In this document: one piece after another, positions 54,455 through 64,000 of the stretch
Numbering within the stretch: position 1 is the stretch's first letter
Layout of the letters: each line of letters starts with the position of its first letter
Assembly (NCBI GenBank): GCA_022842595.1
Contig: JALHPF010000017.1
Location: 52,327-116,326, forward strand
Reading direction: 5' to 3'
Origin: Rubrivivax sp.
Lineage (GTDB): Bacteria > Pseudomonadota > Gammaproteobacteria > Burkholderiales > Burkholderiaceae_C
DNA length: 64,000 nucleotides
Made by a program: the position numbers and the translations under genes
Notes under the pieces: model-generated
Seen by the model: only the letters and a program-made list of their open reading frames with translations
Database searches by the model: none
What the model was told of the DNA's origin: nothing

Positions 54455-55300
54455 CTACTTGACGGCGCCCGTGGTGAGGCCGGCGATGAGCTGGCGCGAG
54501 GAAATGGCGAACAGGATCAGCAGCGGAATCGTGGCAATCGCCGAGCCCAGCATCAGCGCGCCCCACTCGGTGTTGACCGGGCTTTGCAGGCTGCGCAGCG
54601 CCAGCGGCAGGGTGTAGTTTTCGGCGCTGCGCATCACGATCAGCGGGCCGATGAAGTTGTTCCAGCTGGCGATGAAGGTGATGAGCCCGAGCGTGCCCAT
54701 CGCGGGTTGTAGCAGCGGCAGCACGATGCGCCAGTAGATGCCGAACTCGCCGCAGCCGTCCATGCGTGCAGCCTCGATCAGCTCACGCGGCACGGCGCTG
54801 CTGGCGAACTGCCGCATGAGGAAGATGCCGAAGGCGCTGGCCGCGCCGGGGATGTAGAGCGCGCGATGCTGGTCGATCCAGCCCAGCACGTCCATGATCA
54901 TGAAGGTGGGGATCATGTTCATGAAGCTGGGCAGCAGCATCGTCGCCATCACCAGCACGAACAGGGGCTGCTTGAAGCGGAATTCCATCAGCGCGAAGGC
55001 ATAGCCCGCCATCGAGCAGAACAGCAGCGTCAGCGCGGTGCTGGCCAGCGCCACATACAGGCTCCAGCCCAGATTGCGCCAGAAAGGCAGACGCTCGGTC
55101 AGGATCTTCAGGTTGAGCATCAGGTCGCTGCCGAACCAGACCGGCGGCGGCAGGTTGAAGATGTCGGTACGAGACTGCGTGGCGAAGACGAACATGAAAT
55201 AGAACGGTGCCAGCATCAGCAGGCCGCCGATGGCGACCAGGGCGTACGCGGCCCAGGGCGCGAGATGGCGGCTCATGGGCACGCTGGTCTGCCCGTTCAT
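54455..55300 (-). CDS. Sugar ABC transporter permease (MalG-like)
   Basis: A 281-residue inner-membrane subunit with six expected helices. The EAA loop is IEAARMDGCGEFGIYWRIVL. ATG 55300 overlaps the MalF-like gene stop by 4 bases (ATGA). It starts MNGQTSVPMSRHLAPWAAYAL, and a later Met (MSRHL) is a possible start as well. It functions with the subunit at 55297-56205 and the binding protein at 56220. Confidence 0.9.
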   Translation of the reverse strand: MNGQTSVPMSRHLAPWAAYALVAIGGLLMLAPFYFMFVFATQSRTDIFNLPPPVWFGSDLMLNLKILTERLPFWRNLGWSLYVALASTALTLLFCSMAGYAFALMEFRFKQPLFVLVMATMLLPSFMNMIPTFMIMDVLGWIDQHRALYIPGAASAFGIFLMRQFASSAVPRELIEAARMDGCGEFGIYWRIVLPLLQPAMGTLGLITFIASWNNFIGPLIVMRSAENYTLPLALRSLQSPVNTEWGALMLGSAIATIPLLILFAISSRQLIAGLTTGAVK

Positions 55301-56205
55301 GCCGAACCCCCACGCGGCTTGAAGGCCCGGTTCGTCAGCCAGGTGAGCAGCGCCACCACGACGAACAGCAGCCAGGACATCGCGCTGGCACCGCCGAAGT
55401 CGTTGAAGTCGAAGGCCATTCGGTACAGGTAAACGGCCGAGGTCATCGCCGCCTGGTCGGGGCCGCCCTTGCCACCGGTCAGGATGAAGGGTTCCTCGAA
55501 CAGCTGCAGCCCGCCGATGACGCTGAGCGTGACGCCGAAGAAGATCATCGGCTTCAGACTCGGCAGCGTGATGCACCAGAACTGCTGCCAGCGGCCGGCG
55601 CCGTCCATCGTGGCGGCTTCGTACAGGTCTTTCGGGATGGTCTGCAAGGCGGCCAGGTAGAGCACGACATTGAAGCCCAGGTAGCGCCAGAACACGATGA
55701 AGGCGATCGCCGGCTTGATGCTTTCAGGCCGGCCCAGCCAGTCGATGTTCTCGCCGCCCATCAGGCCCGACAGCGCCGCGTTGATCAGCCCGAAGTCCTT
55801 CGAGAACAGGCTGCTGAACATGATGGCAATCGCCACCGTCGAGGTGATGTAGGGCAGGAAGTAGGCACCGATGACGCCGTCCCGGGTGCGCTTGAACGAG
55901 GTGTGGATGAACACCGCCAGCGGAATCGCCACCAGGTGCTGCGGCACGCCCGAGGCCAGGGCCAGCCAGCCGGTGTTCTTCAGCGACTTCCAGAACCAGT
56001 CGTCGCCCAGCGCAAACGTGAAGTTGCCCAGGCCGACGAATTCCATCGTCCCGAGGCCGCTGGTCGGCTCCCAGGTGTGGAACGCCAGCCACAGCGAGAA
56101 CAGCAGCGGGAACACGCCGAATACAGCGAACAGCAGCAGGAAGGGGCTGATGAGCACATAGGGTGCCCAGCGGGGGGACAGGCGTAGGGCGTTGGGCCAG
56201 CGCAT
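55297..56205 (-). CDS. Sugar ABC transporter permease (MalF-like)
   Basis: A 302-residue inner-membrane subunit. ATG 56205 (MRWPNALRLSPRWAPYVLI) is the best start, 14 bases after the binding-protein stop; upstream extensions are Arg-rich and unlikely. The EAA loop reads YEAATMDGAGRWQQFWCITL. Together with the next gene it forms the channel of the beta-glucoside importer. Confidence 0.9.
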   Translation of the reverse strand: MRWPNALRLSPRWAPYVLISPFLLLFAVFGVFPLLFSLWLAFHTWEPTSGLGTMEFVGLGNFTFALGDDWFWKSLKNTGWLALASGVPQHLVAIPLAVFIHTSFKRTRDGVIGAYFLPYITSTVAIAIMFSSLFSKDFGLINAALSGLMGGENIDWLGRPESIKPAIAFIVFWRYLGFNVVLYLAALQTIPKDLYEAATMDGAGRWQQFWCITLPSLKPMIFFGVTLSVIGGLQLFEEPFILTGGKGGPDQAAMTSAVYLYRMAFDFNDFGGASAMSWLLFVVVALLTWLTNRAFKPRGGSA

Positions 56206-56219
56206 GGTGTCGGTTGCCT

Positions 56220-57488
56220 TCAGCGGAAAGCGCGGCGAGCGAGCAGGCGATCGGCATCGCCCAGAGCGCTGGCGATGTCCTTGCCGCGGTCCAGCACGTT
56301 TTCGAGTTCGGTGCCCACCACTTCGTCGGCGAAGTTGTTCTGCTTGTGGACCTGGGTGGCGGATATGCGTCGTGCAGCGTCGCGCCAAAGCATCCGGGCG
56401 GGCTGACCGCCCAGGAAGGGCAGCGGTTCGGCGAAGAAGGGGTCTTCATGCGCTTCCAGCAAGGCTGGGAAGGCGTCCTGAGACTTGAACGCGGCGAACT
56501 GTTGCGCCCGGTCCAGCGTCAGCAGGCGGATCAGGTCCCAGGCCAGCGGCTTGTTGGCTGCCGTCGCCTGGCGCGGGATCGAATAGAAGGTGCCGCCGTA
56601 GCTCACGAAGGTGGCTTCGGGCAGCTGCGCGGCGCGCCACAGGCCCTGTGTGCCAGGCGCCACCCAGTTGGCCAGCTGGCCCACCATCCAGGCACCCGTC
56701 AGCTCGGTGGCCAGGGTGCCGCGCTTGAAGCCTTCGGCCCATTCGTTGGACCAGGCCGTGACCCGCGCGTCAAGCTTGTTGCGCCGCACCTCGCGCGCCA
56801 GCTCGAAGGCACGAACAAAGCGCCGGGACGTGACCAGCACACGCGAGGCCTGGTCGAAGTACAGGCCTTCGCCGGGCTGCAGGCCGCTGCGGATGACGAT
56901 GTCCTTCACGACCTGGGCGTTCGAGACCAGGTAGGCACCGGTGGCCGCCTTGATGCGGACACCGGCCTTCACATACGCTTCCCACGAAGGTGTCAGCGCC
57001 GCTTCGGTCAAGCCGGCCTTGGCCAGCAGGTCGTGGCGGTACAGCAGCGTGCCAGGCCCGATGTCGGTGGGCACGGCCACCACGGCGCCGCGGCGATGGT
57101 TGACGGCCTGGTCGTAGGCGAAGCGCACGAATCGTTCGCGGTAACGGTCGACGCCGTAGGGCTGCGGCAGCAGGTCTTCGAGCCCCCCGCCTTGTGAGAA
57201 GCGGCCGACATAGCTGCTTTCCAGGGCCATCACGTCGGGCAGGTAGACCGAGGTCGACAGCGCCGTGGTCATCGCCGTGTGGTGGTCGACATACTGGCGG
57301 CTGACGATTTCGACGTCGACGCCAGGGTGCAGCTGCCGGAAGCGCGGCAATGCGGCGCGGATGATCTCGTCGACAAGCGGAAACGCCGCCACCAGCAATT
57401 GCCGGGGCTGCTTGGCCTGCACTGCGCCCGCGCAAGACCAGGCCGAACCCAGACCGGCTGCGAGCACGCCGCGGCGGGAAAGGCTCAC
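56220..57488 (-). CDS. Sugar ABC transporter substrate-binding protein
   Basis: A 422-residue periplasmic binding protein if it starts at GTG 57488, which has GGAG 10 bases upstream and gives the twin-arginine-like signal SLSRRGVLAAGLGSAWSCAGAVQA. The mature part contains QLLVAAFPLVDEIIRAALPRF and LPDVMALESSYVGRFS, family 1 extracellular solute-binding features. A longer form from GTG 57521 is possible. It is the first gene of a five-gene operon with two permeases, GH1 and ATPase. Confidence 0.88.
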   Translation of the reverse strand: MSLSRRGVLAAGLGSAWSCAGAVQAKQPRQLLVAAFPLVDEIIRAALPRFRQLHPGVDVEIVSRQYVDHHTAMTTALSTSVYLPDVMALESSYVGRFSQGGGLEDLLPQPYGVDRYRERFVRFAYDQAVNHRRGAVVAVPTDIGPGTLLYRHDLLAKAGLTEAALTPSWEAYVKAGVRIKAATGAYLVSNAQVVKDIVIRSGLQPGEGLYFDQASRVLVTSRRFVRAFELAREVRRNKLDARVTAWSNEWAEGFKRGTLATELTGAWMVGQLANWVAPGTQGLWRAAQLPEATFVSYGGTFYSIPRQATAANKPLAWDLIRLLTLDRAQQFAAFKSQDAFPALLEAHEDPFFAEPLPFLGGQPARMLWRDAARRISATQVHKQNNFADEVVGTELENVLDRGKDIASALGDADRLLARRAFR

Positions 57489-57997
57489 GCCGCCGACGCT
57501 CCGGAAGGCCGCAATTGGCACACGGACCGCGCCGGCTTCCCGCGCCGGTAACGTGGGACAGCCGGGTCGCCGGCCACAAGCCTTGCCATGGGCGCTGATG
57601 GGCACCGGCCTTGGCGCGCCAGGTCAACCAAGAACAGGGTCACGGACGGGGTTGGCATCACCGGCCTTGGCGCCAGTCTGCGCGGCGCCGCCGCCAGGCC
57701 ACGACGCCGACGCCGGCCTGCCTCGGGATGCGCCGACCGATTCGTCCGTCGTGACTTCTCAAAAAGGGCGAACAAGGCAAACAAGGCGGACATGAAAGCG
57801 CTTTCAAAGTCCCCGCATTGTTTGCCGAGCCACACCCCTGGCAATTGCTCGTAAACCCGGAAACAACGCAGGAAACGAGGCGTGAACGCCCTCGCGCTTG
57901 CCGCCGGCAACGCATGGCACGGCCCACCCCGGCTCGCCGCAGCCCACCAGCGGGTGACTGAAGCGTCAGCCAGCCGAGCCCGGCGCTGCCTGCGCAT
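57489..57997. promoter_or_regulatory. Control region of the beta-glucoside operon with a LacI-type operator
   Basis: This gap of about 500 bp carries no convincing gene. At 57793-57806 it has TGAAAGCGCTTTCA, a perfect 14-bp palindrome with the central CG typical of LacI/GalR-family operators. It is about 305 bases upstream of the binding-protein start, so the promoter is probably nearby and the leader long, or the true start is further upstream. No LacI gene is present in the window. Everything else in the gap is featureless to me. Confidence 0.7.
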
Positions 57998-59284
57998 TCA
58001 CCAGCGGCACCCGCCTTCCTTCGACAGCGCATCGACGGCCAGCGGCACCACGGCCAGCAGCCCCAGCTGGGCGTGAGCCGTACGGCAGTCGCGCGGGGCG
58101 GCGCTTTCGATCTCGCGGGCGAGCTTCGACTTGAGCTCGGGCGGCCGCGGCATCACGGCCAGCACGCCGGCGCTGCCCAGCCGCGAGAGTTCACCGCCGC
58201 GCGACCGGGGCAGGTTCAGATTCAGCCGTGGCGCACTGGCCGGGGCCGACGGTGGGGTGGCAACGTCGACGCCGGCACGGGCGCCGGCGTCGGGCGAGCC
58301 GGGCATGCCGGGCATGCCGGAGATGCCGGGCTCAGCGGGAACGGCGGGAACGACGGCCGCCAACGGCAGCATCTCTGCCGAACTCGGAGCCGCCAGCGCT
58401 GGCGGCGAGGCGAGGCTCGGCGCCTGGCCCGCCAGCGGGGCCATGGCCGCGATGGGTGCAGCCAGGCGCGGTGCCGCCAGCAACACCGGGTCGGGCGCCT
58501 GCAGTACGGGCAGATCAGGCAGCGTCAATCGTTCCTGAGCCACCGCCGCCGGCGCGATCCCGGCCAGGGGCGCCAAGGCAGTGGCGGGCGCTGCCACGGG
58601 TGGCGAAGGCAAACGCGCCAGCGGGGCCACCATCGCTTCCGGCAGCGGCAGGCTCGGAATCGAAGGCGCGACGGCGGCGGGTGCCAAAGGGATCACGGGC
58701 AGCGCGGCCTGCACGGGCGCAGCCGCAGCCGGCGGGGCCTGGAGGCGGGGTGGCTCAGGGCGGTCGGCCAGGGCCGGCAGGCTGGGCAGTCGCTCCAGGG
58801 CCTGGGCGGCCTGTGGCACTGGAGGCAGGGGCACCAAAGCAGGCGCCGGCGCACCGAGGGCCGGAACGGGCGCCCAGTCGCCCAGACGCGCCGCACCGGG
58901 CTCGTCGGCCACGGCGGGGCTTTGCGCCCGCACCGCGCCGCCCCACCGGGTGGCTGGGGCATCGCCGGGCGGGCCCGTGGCCGGCAGCGGCGGCTGCGGT
59001 TCGGCATCGCGCGGCGCTGGGCCATCGCCCGGTGCCTGCAGCCGCAGGTTGATGGCCCCCCATACCCCCTGCCCTGGCTGGGCGCTGCCCGGCGGCACGC
59101 TGCCCAGCAGCAGCGCCAGCCAAAGGTGCAGCAGCGCCGCCAGAAGCAGCACCTGCCACAGCGGCGTGGGGCGGCGGCGCGCGCGTTCGGCATCGCTGGG
59201 TGGATGCGGCACGCGCGCGCTCGGGTCCACCTCGTCGGCAGGCCAGGGCTGGGTGAACGGCTGGGGCAGTGACAGGGCGGTCAT
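57998..59284 (-). CDS. Pro/Ala-rich membrane-anchored hypothetical protein (TonB-like layout)
   Basis: A 428-residue protein of unknown function. After a short cytosolic start ([15 protein letters not shown]) one membrane helix, [20 protein letters not shown], lies near residues 43-62. The rest, about 330 residues, is a periplasmic Pro/Ala/Leu-rich stretch, [19 protein letters not shown] and the like, ending in a compact region with two Cys ([11 protein letters not shown] and EGGCRW) that could form a disulfide. The topology is that of TonB or PilN-type energy or assembly proteins, but I see no TonB C-terminal YP motif. It is divergent from tal. Confidence 0.65.
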   Translation of the reverse strand: MTALSLPQPFTQPWPADEVDPSARVPHPPSDAERARRRPTPLWQVLLLAALLHLWLALLLGSVPPGSAQPGQGVWGAINLRLQAPGDGPAPRDAEPQPPLPATGPPGDAPATRWGGAVRAQSPAVADEPGAARLGDWAPVPALGAPAPALVPLPPVPQAAQALERLPSLPALADRPEPPRLQAPPAAAAPVQAALPVIPLAPAAVAPSIPSLPLPEAMVAPLARLPSPPVAAPATALAPLAGIAPAAVAQERLTLPDLPVLQAPDPVLLAAPRLAAPIAAMAPLAGQAPSLASPPALAAPSSAEMLPLAAVVPAVPAEPGISGMPGMPGSPDAGARAGVDVATPPSAPASAPRLNLNLPRSRGGELSRLGSAGVLAVMPRPPELKSKLAREIESAAPRDCRTAHAQLGLLAVVPLAVDALSKEGGCRW

Positions 59285-59471
59285 GGCGCGCACCGCCAGT
59301 GTGCGGCGCCTGCCCGGCCGGCGATGGCCGCAGCAAACCCGCTGGCGGCATGCTTTTCGCATCATGCCTCGGCCCGGGCGTTCGCACGAGCGGGCAGGCG
59401 GGCAAATGGGCGACTCGGGTCTAATCCCGGGACTGGCCCATTCCCTTTGCTCCTTGAACCCCCGCCACGAC

Positions 59472-60425
59472 ATGAACCAGCTCGAACAGCTCAAGCAGCA
59501 CACCACCGTCGTCGCCGACACCGGCAACTTCCGCCAGTTGGCGCAGTTCGCACCCCAGGACGCCACCACCAACCCCAGCCTCATCCTGAAGGCCGTGCAG
59601 CAGCCCGACTACGCGCCCTTGCTGGCCGAGACCGTGGCCCGCCATGCCGGCCAGCCGCTGCCGGCCATCGTCGACCAGGTGCTGGTGCGCTTCGGCCTGG
59701 AGATCCTGAAGGTGGTGCCGGGCCGTGTCAGCACCGAGGTCGACGCCCGGCTGTCGTTCGACACCGCCGCCACCGTCGAGCGGGCGCGCGGCCTGATGGC
59801 GCTGTACCGCGCCGCAGGCATTGGGCCGGAACGCGTGCTGATCAAGATTGCCGCCACCTGGGAAGGCATCCGCGCCGCCGAGGAGCTGGAGCGCGAGGGC
59901 ATCCACTGCAACCTGACCCTGCTGTTCGCCTTCTGCCAGGCGGTGGCCTGCGGCGACGCCGGCGTGCGCCTCATCAGCCCCTTCGTCGGCCGCATCTACG
60001 ACTGGCACAAGAAGAACCAGGGCGCGCAGTGGGACGAAACCGCCCGCGCCGGTTCCAACGACCCCGGCGTGCAGAGCGTGCGCGCCATCTTCAACCACTA
60101 CAAGCGCCACGGCATCGAAACGCAGGTGATGGGCGCCAGCTTCCGCAACATCGGCCAGGTGCTGGCGCTGGCCGGCTGCGACCTGCTGACGATCAGCCCC
60201 GAACTGCTGGCGCAGCTGCAAGGCAGCGACGCAGCGCTGACGGCGGCGCTGGACGCTCCTGCCGCCCGCGCCATGGACCTGCCCGCCGTGCACTTCGACG
60301 AAGCCGGCTTCCGCTGGGCGCTGAACGAGGACGCGATGGCCACCGAGAAACTCGCCGAGGGCATCCGTGCCTTTGCCGTGGACGCCGGCAAGCTGGACCA
60401 GCTGATCCGCGCGCAACAGGCATGA
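59472..60425 (+). CDS. tal: Transaldolase
   Basis: A 317-residue cytosolic enzyme of the pentose phosphate pathway, transferring a dihydroxyacetone unit. [18 protein letters not shown] is the N-terminal signature, and the Schiff-base Lys lies in [32 protein letters not shown] and [13 protein letters not shown] are conserved TalB-type stretches. The stop overlaps the pgi start in ATGA, so the two central-carbon genes are coupled. Length equals that of E. coli TalB. Confidence 0.97.
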   Translation: MNQLEQLKQHTTVVADTGNFRQLAQFAPQDATTNPSLILKAVQQPDYAPLLAETVARHAGQPLPAIVDQVLVRFGLEILKVVPGRVSTEVDARLSFDTAATVERARGLMALYRAAGIGPERVLIKIAATWEGIRAAEELEREGIHCNLTLLFAFCQAVACGDAGVRLISPFVGRIYDWHKKNQGAQWDETARAGSNDPGVQSVRAIFNHYKRHGIETQVMGASFRNIGQVLALAGCDLLTISPELLAQLQGSDAALTAALDAPAARAMDLPAVHFDEAGFRWALNEDAMATEKLAEGIRAFAVDAGKLDQLIRAQQA

Positions 60426-62023
60426 CGACCCACCACCCCCGCTGCGACGCCACCGCCGCCTGGGCGGCCCTGCAAGGCCACTGGCAGGCCCATGGCCGCG
60501 AGCTCGACCTGCGCGAGGCCTTCGCCCGCGACCCCGGCCGGTTCAATGCCTTCAGCGTGCAGGCGCCCGAGGTCTTTGCCGACCTGTCGAAGAACCTCAT
60601 CGACACCGCCACCCTGCACTTCCTGCTGGACCTGGCGCGCGAATGCGGGCTGGAAGCGCGCCGCGACGCGATGCTGCGCGGCGAGCCCATCAACCGCACC
60701 GAAGGCCGCGCCGTGCTCCATACCGCGCTGCGCGCGCCCGCCGGTGCGGCCACGCCCTTCAATGCCGAAGTGCACGGCGTGCTGGCCGCGATGCTCGCCT
60801 ATGCCGAACAGGTGCGCGCCGACGAGCACATCACCGACATCGTCAACATCGGCATCGGCGGCAGCGACCTGGGCCCGCAGATGGTGGTGCCGGCGCTCGA
60901 CGCCTTCGCCCACCGCGGCAAGCGCCTGCACTTCGTCAGCAATGTCGACGGCCACGACATCACGCCCGTGCTGCGCGGACTGGACCCCGAGCGAACGCTG
61001 TTCATCGTCGCCAGCAAGACCTTCACGACGCAGGAAACCATGGCCAACGCCGCGGTCGCCCGCGAGTGGTTCCTGCAGCAAGGCGGCACCGACATCGCCC
61101 GCCACTTCGCCGCCACCACCACCAACGTGGCCGCGGCAGCGCAGTTCGGCATCACCACCACCTTCGGCTTCTGGGACTGGGTGGGCGGCCGCTACTCACT
61201 GTGGTCGGCGATCGGCCTGCCGATTGCCATCGCCGTCGGCGCCGACAACTTCCGCGCGCTGCTGGCCGGCGCCCATGCCATGGACCGGCACTTCGCCGAA
61301 GCCCCGCTGGCGAACAACCTGCCGGTGCTGCTGGGCCTGCTCGACGTCTGGTACCGCAACTTCCACGGCTTCACCAGCCGCAGCGTGGCGCCCTACCACC
61401 AGGGCCTGGCCAGGCTGCCGGCCTACCTGCAGCAGCTGGAGATGGAAAGCAACGGCAAGCGCGTGGACATGCAGGGCCAGCCCCTGCCCTATGCCACCAG
61501 CCCCGTCGTCTGGGGCGAACCCGGCACCAACGGCCAGCATGCCTACTTCCAGATGCTGCACCAGGGCACCGGCGTGGTACCGGTCGAATTCATCGCCGTG
61601 AAGACGCCGAGCCACACGCACGCCGACCTGCACGCCAAGCTGCTGGCGAACTGCCTGGCGCAGAGCCAGGCACTGATGCTGGGCAAGACCGCTGCCGAAG
61701 CCGCCGCCGAGAAGGCCCCCACCGCCGCCGCCGACATCGCCCCGGCGGTGCTGGCCCGCCACCGCAGCTTTCCCGGCAACCGGCCCAGCACCACGCTGCT
61801 GCTGGCAGCGCTGACGCCGCACAGCCTGGGCGCCTTGATCGCCATGTACGAACACCGCGTCTTCACCAGCGGTGCGCTGTGGGGCATCAACAGCTTCGAC
61901 CAGTGGGGCGTGGAACTGGGAAAGGCGCTGTGCAGCCAGCTGCTGCCGCGCCTGGCCAGCGGTGACACGACAGGTCTGGACGCGTCCACCGCCGGCCTTC
62001 TTGCGAAGTTGCACAGCGCGTGA
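60422..62023 (+). CDS. pgi: Glucose-6-phosphate isomerase
   Basis: A 533-residue isomerase between glucose 6-phosphate and fructose 6-phosphate. [36 protein letters not shown] (signature 1) and [14 protein letters not shown] (signature 2) are intact, with the active-site Glu in [18 protein letters not shown]. It begins within the tal stop (ATGA) and its own end overlaps the HAD gene in GTGA. It supplies fructose 6-phosphate for transaldolase chemistry and takes up glucose released by the GH1 operon upstream. Confidence 0.97.
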   Translation: MTTHHPRCDATAAWAALQGHWQAHGRELDLREAFARDPGRFNAFSVQAPEVFADLSKNLIDTATLHFLLDLARECGLEARRDAMLRGEPINRTEGRAVLHTALRAPAGAATPFNAEVHGVLAAMLAYAEQVRADEHITDIVNIGIGGSDLGPQMVVPALDAFAHRGKRLHFVSNVDGHDITPVLRGLDPERTLFIVASKTFTTQETMANAAVAREWFLQQGGTDIARHFAATTTNVAAAAQFGITTTFGFWDWVGGRYSLWSAIGLPIAIAVGADNFRALLAGAHAMDRHFAEAPLANNLPVLLGLLDVWYRNFHGFTSRSVAPYHQGLARLPAYLQQLEMESNGKRVDMQGQPLPYATSPVVWGEPGTNGQHAYFQMLHQGTGVVPVEFIAVKTPSHTHADLHAKLLANCLAQSQALMLGKTAAEAAAEKAPTAAADIAPAVLARHRSFPGNRPSTTLLLAALTPHSLGALIAMYEHRVFTSGALWGINSFDQWGVELGKALCSQLLPRLASGDTTGLDASTAGLLAKLHSA

Positions 62024-62637
62024 AGCATGTGGTCTTCGACTTCGGCGGCGTGCTCTTCCAGTGGCAGCCGCCGCGGCTGCTGCAGCGCGAACTGCCGCAT
62101 GTGGCCACCGACCAGGCCAGCGCCGAGGCCTTGGCCACCGACTTCTTCCAGAACTACACCGGTGACTGGGCCGAGTTCGACCGCGGCACCGTCGGCGTGC
62201 CCGAGCTGGTGGCCCGCATCGCCCGCCGCACCGGGCTGGCCGCCTCAGACGTGCAGCGCGTGGTCGACGGCGTGCCGCGTGAACTGCAGCCCGTCCCCGA
62301 GACCGTGGACCTGCTGCGCCGGCTGCGTGCGGCGGGCCGCGGGCTGCACTTCCTGTCGAACATGCCCCTGCCGTATGCGCAGCACCTGGAAGACAGCCAC
62401 GACTTCGTCGGCTGGTTCGACAGCGGCGTGTTCTCGGGGCGCGAACGCCTGATCAAGCCCGACGCCGAAATCTTCGAGTTCGCCGCGTCGCGCTTCGGCC
62501 AGCCGCCGGCCAACCTGGTGTTCCTGGACGACCACCTGCCCAACGTGCAAGCCGCGCTGCGGCTGGGCTGGCAGGCGCTGCACTTCCGCAACGCTGCGCA
62601 AGTCGAAGCCGAGCTGCGCGAACACGGCTGGATGTAG
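62020..62637 (+). CDS. HAD-family phosphatase (YihX-like)
   Basis: A 205-residue HAD hydrolase. The nucleophile Asp7 is in VVFDFGGVLF, motif II Ser is in LHFLSNMPLPYAQ, Lys is in RLIKPDAEIFEFAASRF, and the acidic motif IV is VFLDDHLPNVQAA. The DxG instead of DxD in motif I is as in YihX, an alpha-D-glucose-1-phosphatase. GTG 62020 overlaps the pgi stop. Coupling to pgi and tal suggests dephosphorylation of a sugar phosphate. Confidence 0.87.
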   Translation: MKHVVFDFGGVLFQWQPPRLLQRELPHVATDQASAEALATDFFQNYTGDWAEFDRGTVGVPELVARIARRTGLAASDVQRVVDGVPRELQPVPETVDLLRRLRAAGRGLHFLSNMPLPYAQHLEDSHDFVGWFDSGVFSGRERLIKPDAEIFEFAASRFGQPPANLVFLDDHLPNVQAALRLGWQALHFRNAAQVEAELREHGWM

Positions 62638-62646
62638 CGCCGGCCT

Positions 62647-63780
62647 TCAGGATTCAGGCGGCGGAACGGGCGGGGGCAGGACCGCGGGCACGCCAGTGTT
62701 TTCCGCCGGCAGCTGGCGTTCGTCCATCCAGGCTTCGAGCAGCCGCAGCGCCACCGCCAGGACCACCGGACCGACGAACAGGCCGACCAGACCGAAGGCC
62801 ACCAGCCCGCCGATGACGCCGGCAAAGATGAGCAGCAGCGACAGGTCGGCACCCATGCGGATCAAGACCGGGCGGATGAAGTTGTCGACCGTGCCGACGA
62901 ACATCGCCCAGACGAACAGGAAGATGCCCCAGCCCACGCTGCCGTCACCCCACAGCACCCAGGCCGCCGCCGGCAGCAGCACCGGGATCGGGCCCACCTG
63001 GGCGATGCACAGCATGAACATCAGTGCCGTCAGCAGGCCCGCGAAGGGCACGCCGGCCAGCGCCAGCCCGATCCAGCCCAACGCCGACTGCGCCAGTGCG
63101 GTCACGCCCACGCCGAGCGCAACGCCGCGGATCGCGTCGCCAGCCAATTGCAGAGCGTCCAGGCCGTGCGCACCCGCCAGGCGGTTGGCGAAGCGGCGCG
63201 TGAAGTCGGCGAAGCCTTCGCCCATGGCATACATCACCGCGGCCACGCACACGGTCACGAGGAATTGCACGATCAGGTAACCGATGCTGCCGACCTCGGC
63301 CAGCACCCATTTGCTGACATCACCGGCATAGGGCGTGATCTTCGGCAGCAGGTCGCGCAGGCCCATGGCAGCCGCCTGGTCCCACAGCGTGTCGAGCAGC
63401 GCACCGATGACGGGCAGCCTGCGCAGCCATTCGGGCGGGTCCTCCGCCGGGCGCCAGGCCGAGACGACGCGAATCCAGTCGCCGATGACCTCGACGTTGA
63501 CGAAGATGGTGCCGATGGCCAGCACCAGCGGCACCACGAACAGCAGCAGCAAGGCCAGCGACATCACCAGCACCGCCACCCAGCGCCGGCCACCGGCCCA
63601 GGCCTGTACTCGCAGCATCAGCGGCCAGGTAGCCACCACCACCATCGTGGCCCAGATGGTGGGGCCGAGAAACGGCCGCAGGATCCACAGCGAACCACCG
63701 ATCAGCAGCCCCATGAACAGGACAGCGAAGGTGGTGCGGGTCAAGTCGGAATGCCGGGCTGGCAGGGGTTCGAGTGGCAT
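62647..63780 (-). CDS. AI-2E/PerM-family transporter
   Basis: A 377-residue inner-membrane protein with seven or eight helices. The start LTRTTFAVLFMGLLIGGSLWIL and the C-terminal GLLTALMFMLCIAQVGPIPVLLPAAAWV and FIRPVLIRMGADLSLLLIFAGV match the YdiK/TqsA/PerM permease family, whose substrates are mostly unknown. It converges with the HAD gene, with 9 bases between the stops. The Pro-rich C-tail VLPPPVPPPES is cytosolic. Confidence 0.9.
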   Translation of the reverse strand: MPLEPLPARHSDLTRTTFAVLFMGLLIGGSLWILRPFLGPTIWATMVVVATWPLMLRVQAWAGGRRWVAVLVMSLALLLLFVVPLVLAIGTIFVNVEVIGDWIRVVSAWRPAEDPPEWLRRLPVIGALLDTLWDQAAAMGLRDLLPKITPYAGDVSKWVLAEVGSIGYLIVQFLVTVCVAAVMYAMGEGFADFTRRFANRLAGAHGLDALQLAGDAIRGVALGVGVTALAQSALGWIGLALAGVPFAGLLTALMFMLCIAQVGPIPVLLPAAAWVLWGDGSVGWGIFLFVWAMFVGTVDNFIRPVLIRMGADLSLLLIFAGVIGGLVAFGLVGLFVGPVVLAVALRLLEAWMDERQLPAENTGVPAVLPPPVPPPES

Positions 63781-64000
63781 GCGCCGAACTCTATCGGACC
63801 ACTGGGTGGACGGTCGGCTTGCGGCAGGTTGCGGACGTTCGGGTCGGAGCCCTTCGGCTGTCGCAGTGGGTCCCGTGGGCCGGGCGAGCCGGGTGGCCCC
63901 TTCCGCTCATGTCCCCCGCCTTCGGCCGCCCATGAGCCTTCGGCTCATGGGCGGCCGAAGTCTCCTCCTTTACTTCGCTCCAGGGGCCACCCGACTCACC
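63781..64000. repeat. Intergenic end region with a 19-bp perfect hairpin
   Basis: Nothing coding is convincing here. The strongest feature is a perfect inverted repeat, arms 63920-63938 and 63942-63960 with a 3-base TTC loop, built from nested ATGAGCC/GGCTCAT and CGGCCGCC units. It is far longer than a normal terminator stem and may be an extended repetitive palindrome. Confidence 0.7.

Noticed and set aside
57489..57605. Longer start of the sugar-binding protein at 57605
   Set aside because: The extra residues are Arg/Gly/Pro-rich and would bury the signal peptide. GTG 57488 has a ribosome site.

Overview
The window is very GC-rich, densely coding DNA with short intergenic gaps and many 1-8 bp gene overlaps (ATGA, GTGA, TGATG). 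Gene content points to a free-living, plant-polymer-using betaproteobacterium of the order Burkholderiales, resembling the Rubrivivax/Leptothrix/Roseateles type. The signs are PEP-CTERM exported proteins, a membrane urate hydroxylase (PuuD) route of purine catabolism, a Gcl-Hyi-GlxR glyoxylate operon, and large pectin and beta-glucoside loci. This taxonomic placement is inference from gene content. I saw no rRNA, tRNA, CRISPR array, phage genes or insertion sequence.

Region 1 (1-15 kb) is purine and ureide catabolism. The minus strand carries puuE (allantoinase), a uraD-allC fusion, an M20 amidohydrolase and an NMT1-type substrate-binding protein. The matching ABC ATPase and permease lie further on, behind two inserted envelope genes. 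The plus strand carries a repeat-tailed subtilase, then uraH, puuD, a small tautomerase-like protein, an 8-oxoguanine deaminase and an acyl-CoA ligase. Together these lead from 8-oxoguanine or urate through 5-hydroxyisourate, OHCU, allantoin and allantoate towards glyoxylate.

Region 2 (15-24 kb) holds miscellaneous exported and methyltransferase genes, then a LysR regulator divergent from gcl-hyi-glxR. That operon turns glyoxylate into tartronate semialdehyde and glycerate and ends in a strong terminator. The final step, glycerate 2-kinase, is at 47.6 kb.

Region 3 (24-46.6 kb) is mostly a pectin utilisation locus, preceded by a PEP-CTERM gene, an MFS transporter and a cation/proton antiporter. 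The minus strand runs kduI-kduD-permease-permease-ATPase-binding protein-ogl-(pectin esterase/pectate lyase fusion)-udh. The divergent plus strand has kdgF, a TonB-dependent receptor, a CE12/PL1 fusion enzyme and a YgjV-like membrane protein. kdgK and an IclR regulator (kdgR-like) close the locus. Two 15-bp TGAAAC-N3-GTTTCA-type palindromes, one in each divergent promoter region, look like its operators. The locus covers de-esterification and cleavage outside, outer-membrane and inner-membrane uptake, and conversion to KDPG.

Region 4 (46.6-51.8 kb) is patchy. It has a second PEP-CTERM protein, glycerate kinase, a DNA alkylation repair-like protein followed by a 10-unit 8-bp tandem repeat, an acidic hypothetical protein, a decayed GH3 beta-glucosidase tail and a DsbA-like oxidoreductase.

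Region 5 (52-57.8 kb) is a beta-glucoside operon: binding protein, two permeases, GH1 enzyme and ATPase, with a perfect LacI-type palindrome upstream.

Region 6 (58-64 kb) has a Pro/Ala-rich TonB-like membrane protein, tal-pgi-HAD phosphatase (translationally coupled) and an AI-2E/PerM-family transporter. The window ends in a long perfect hairpin.
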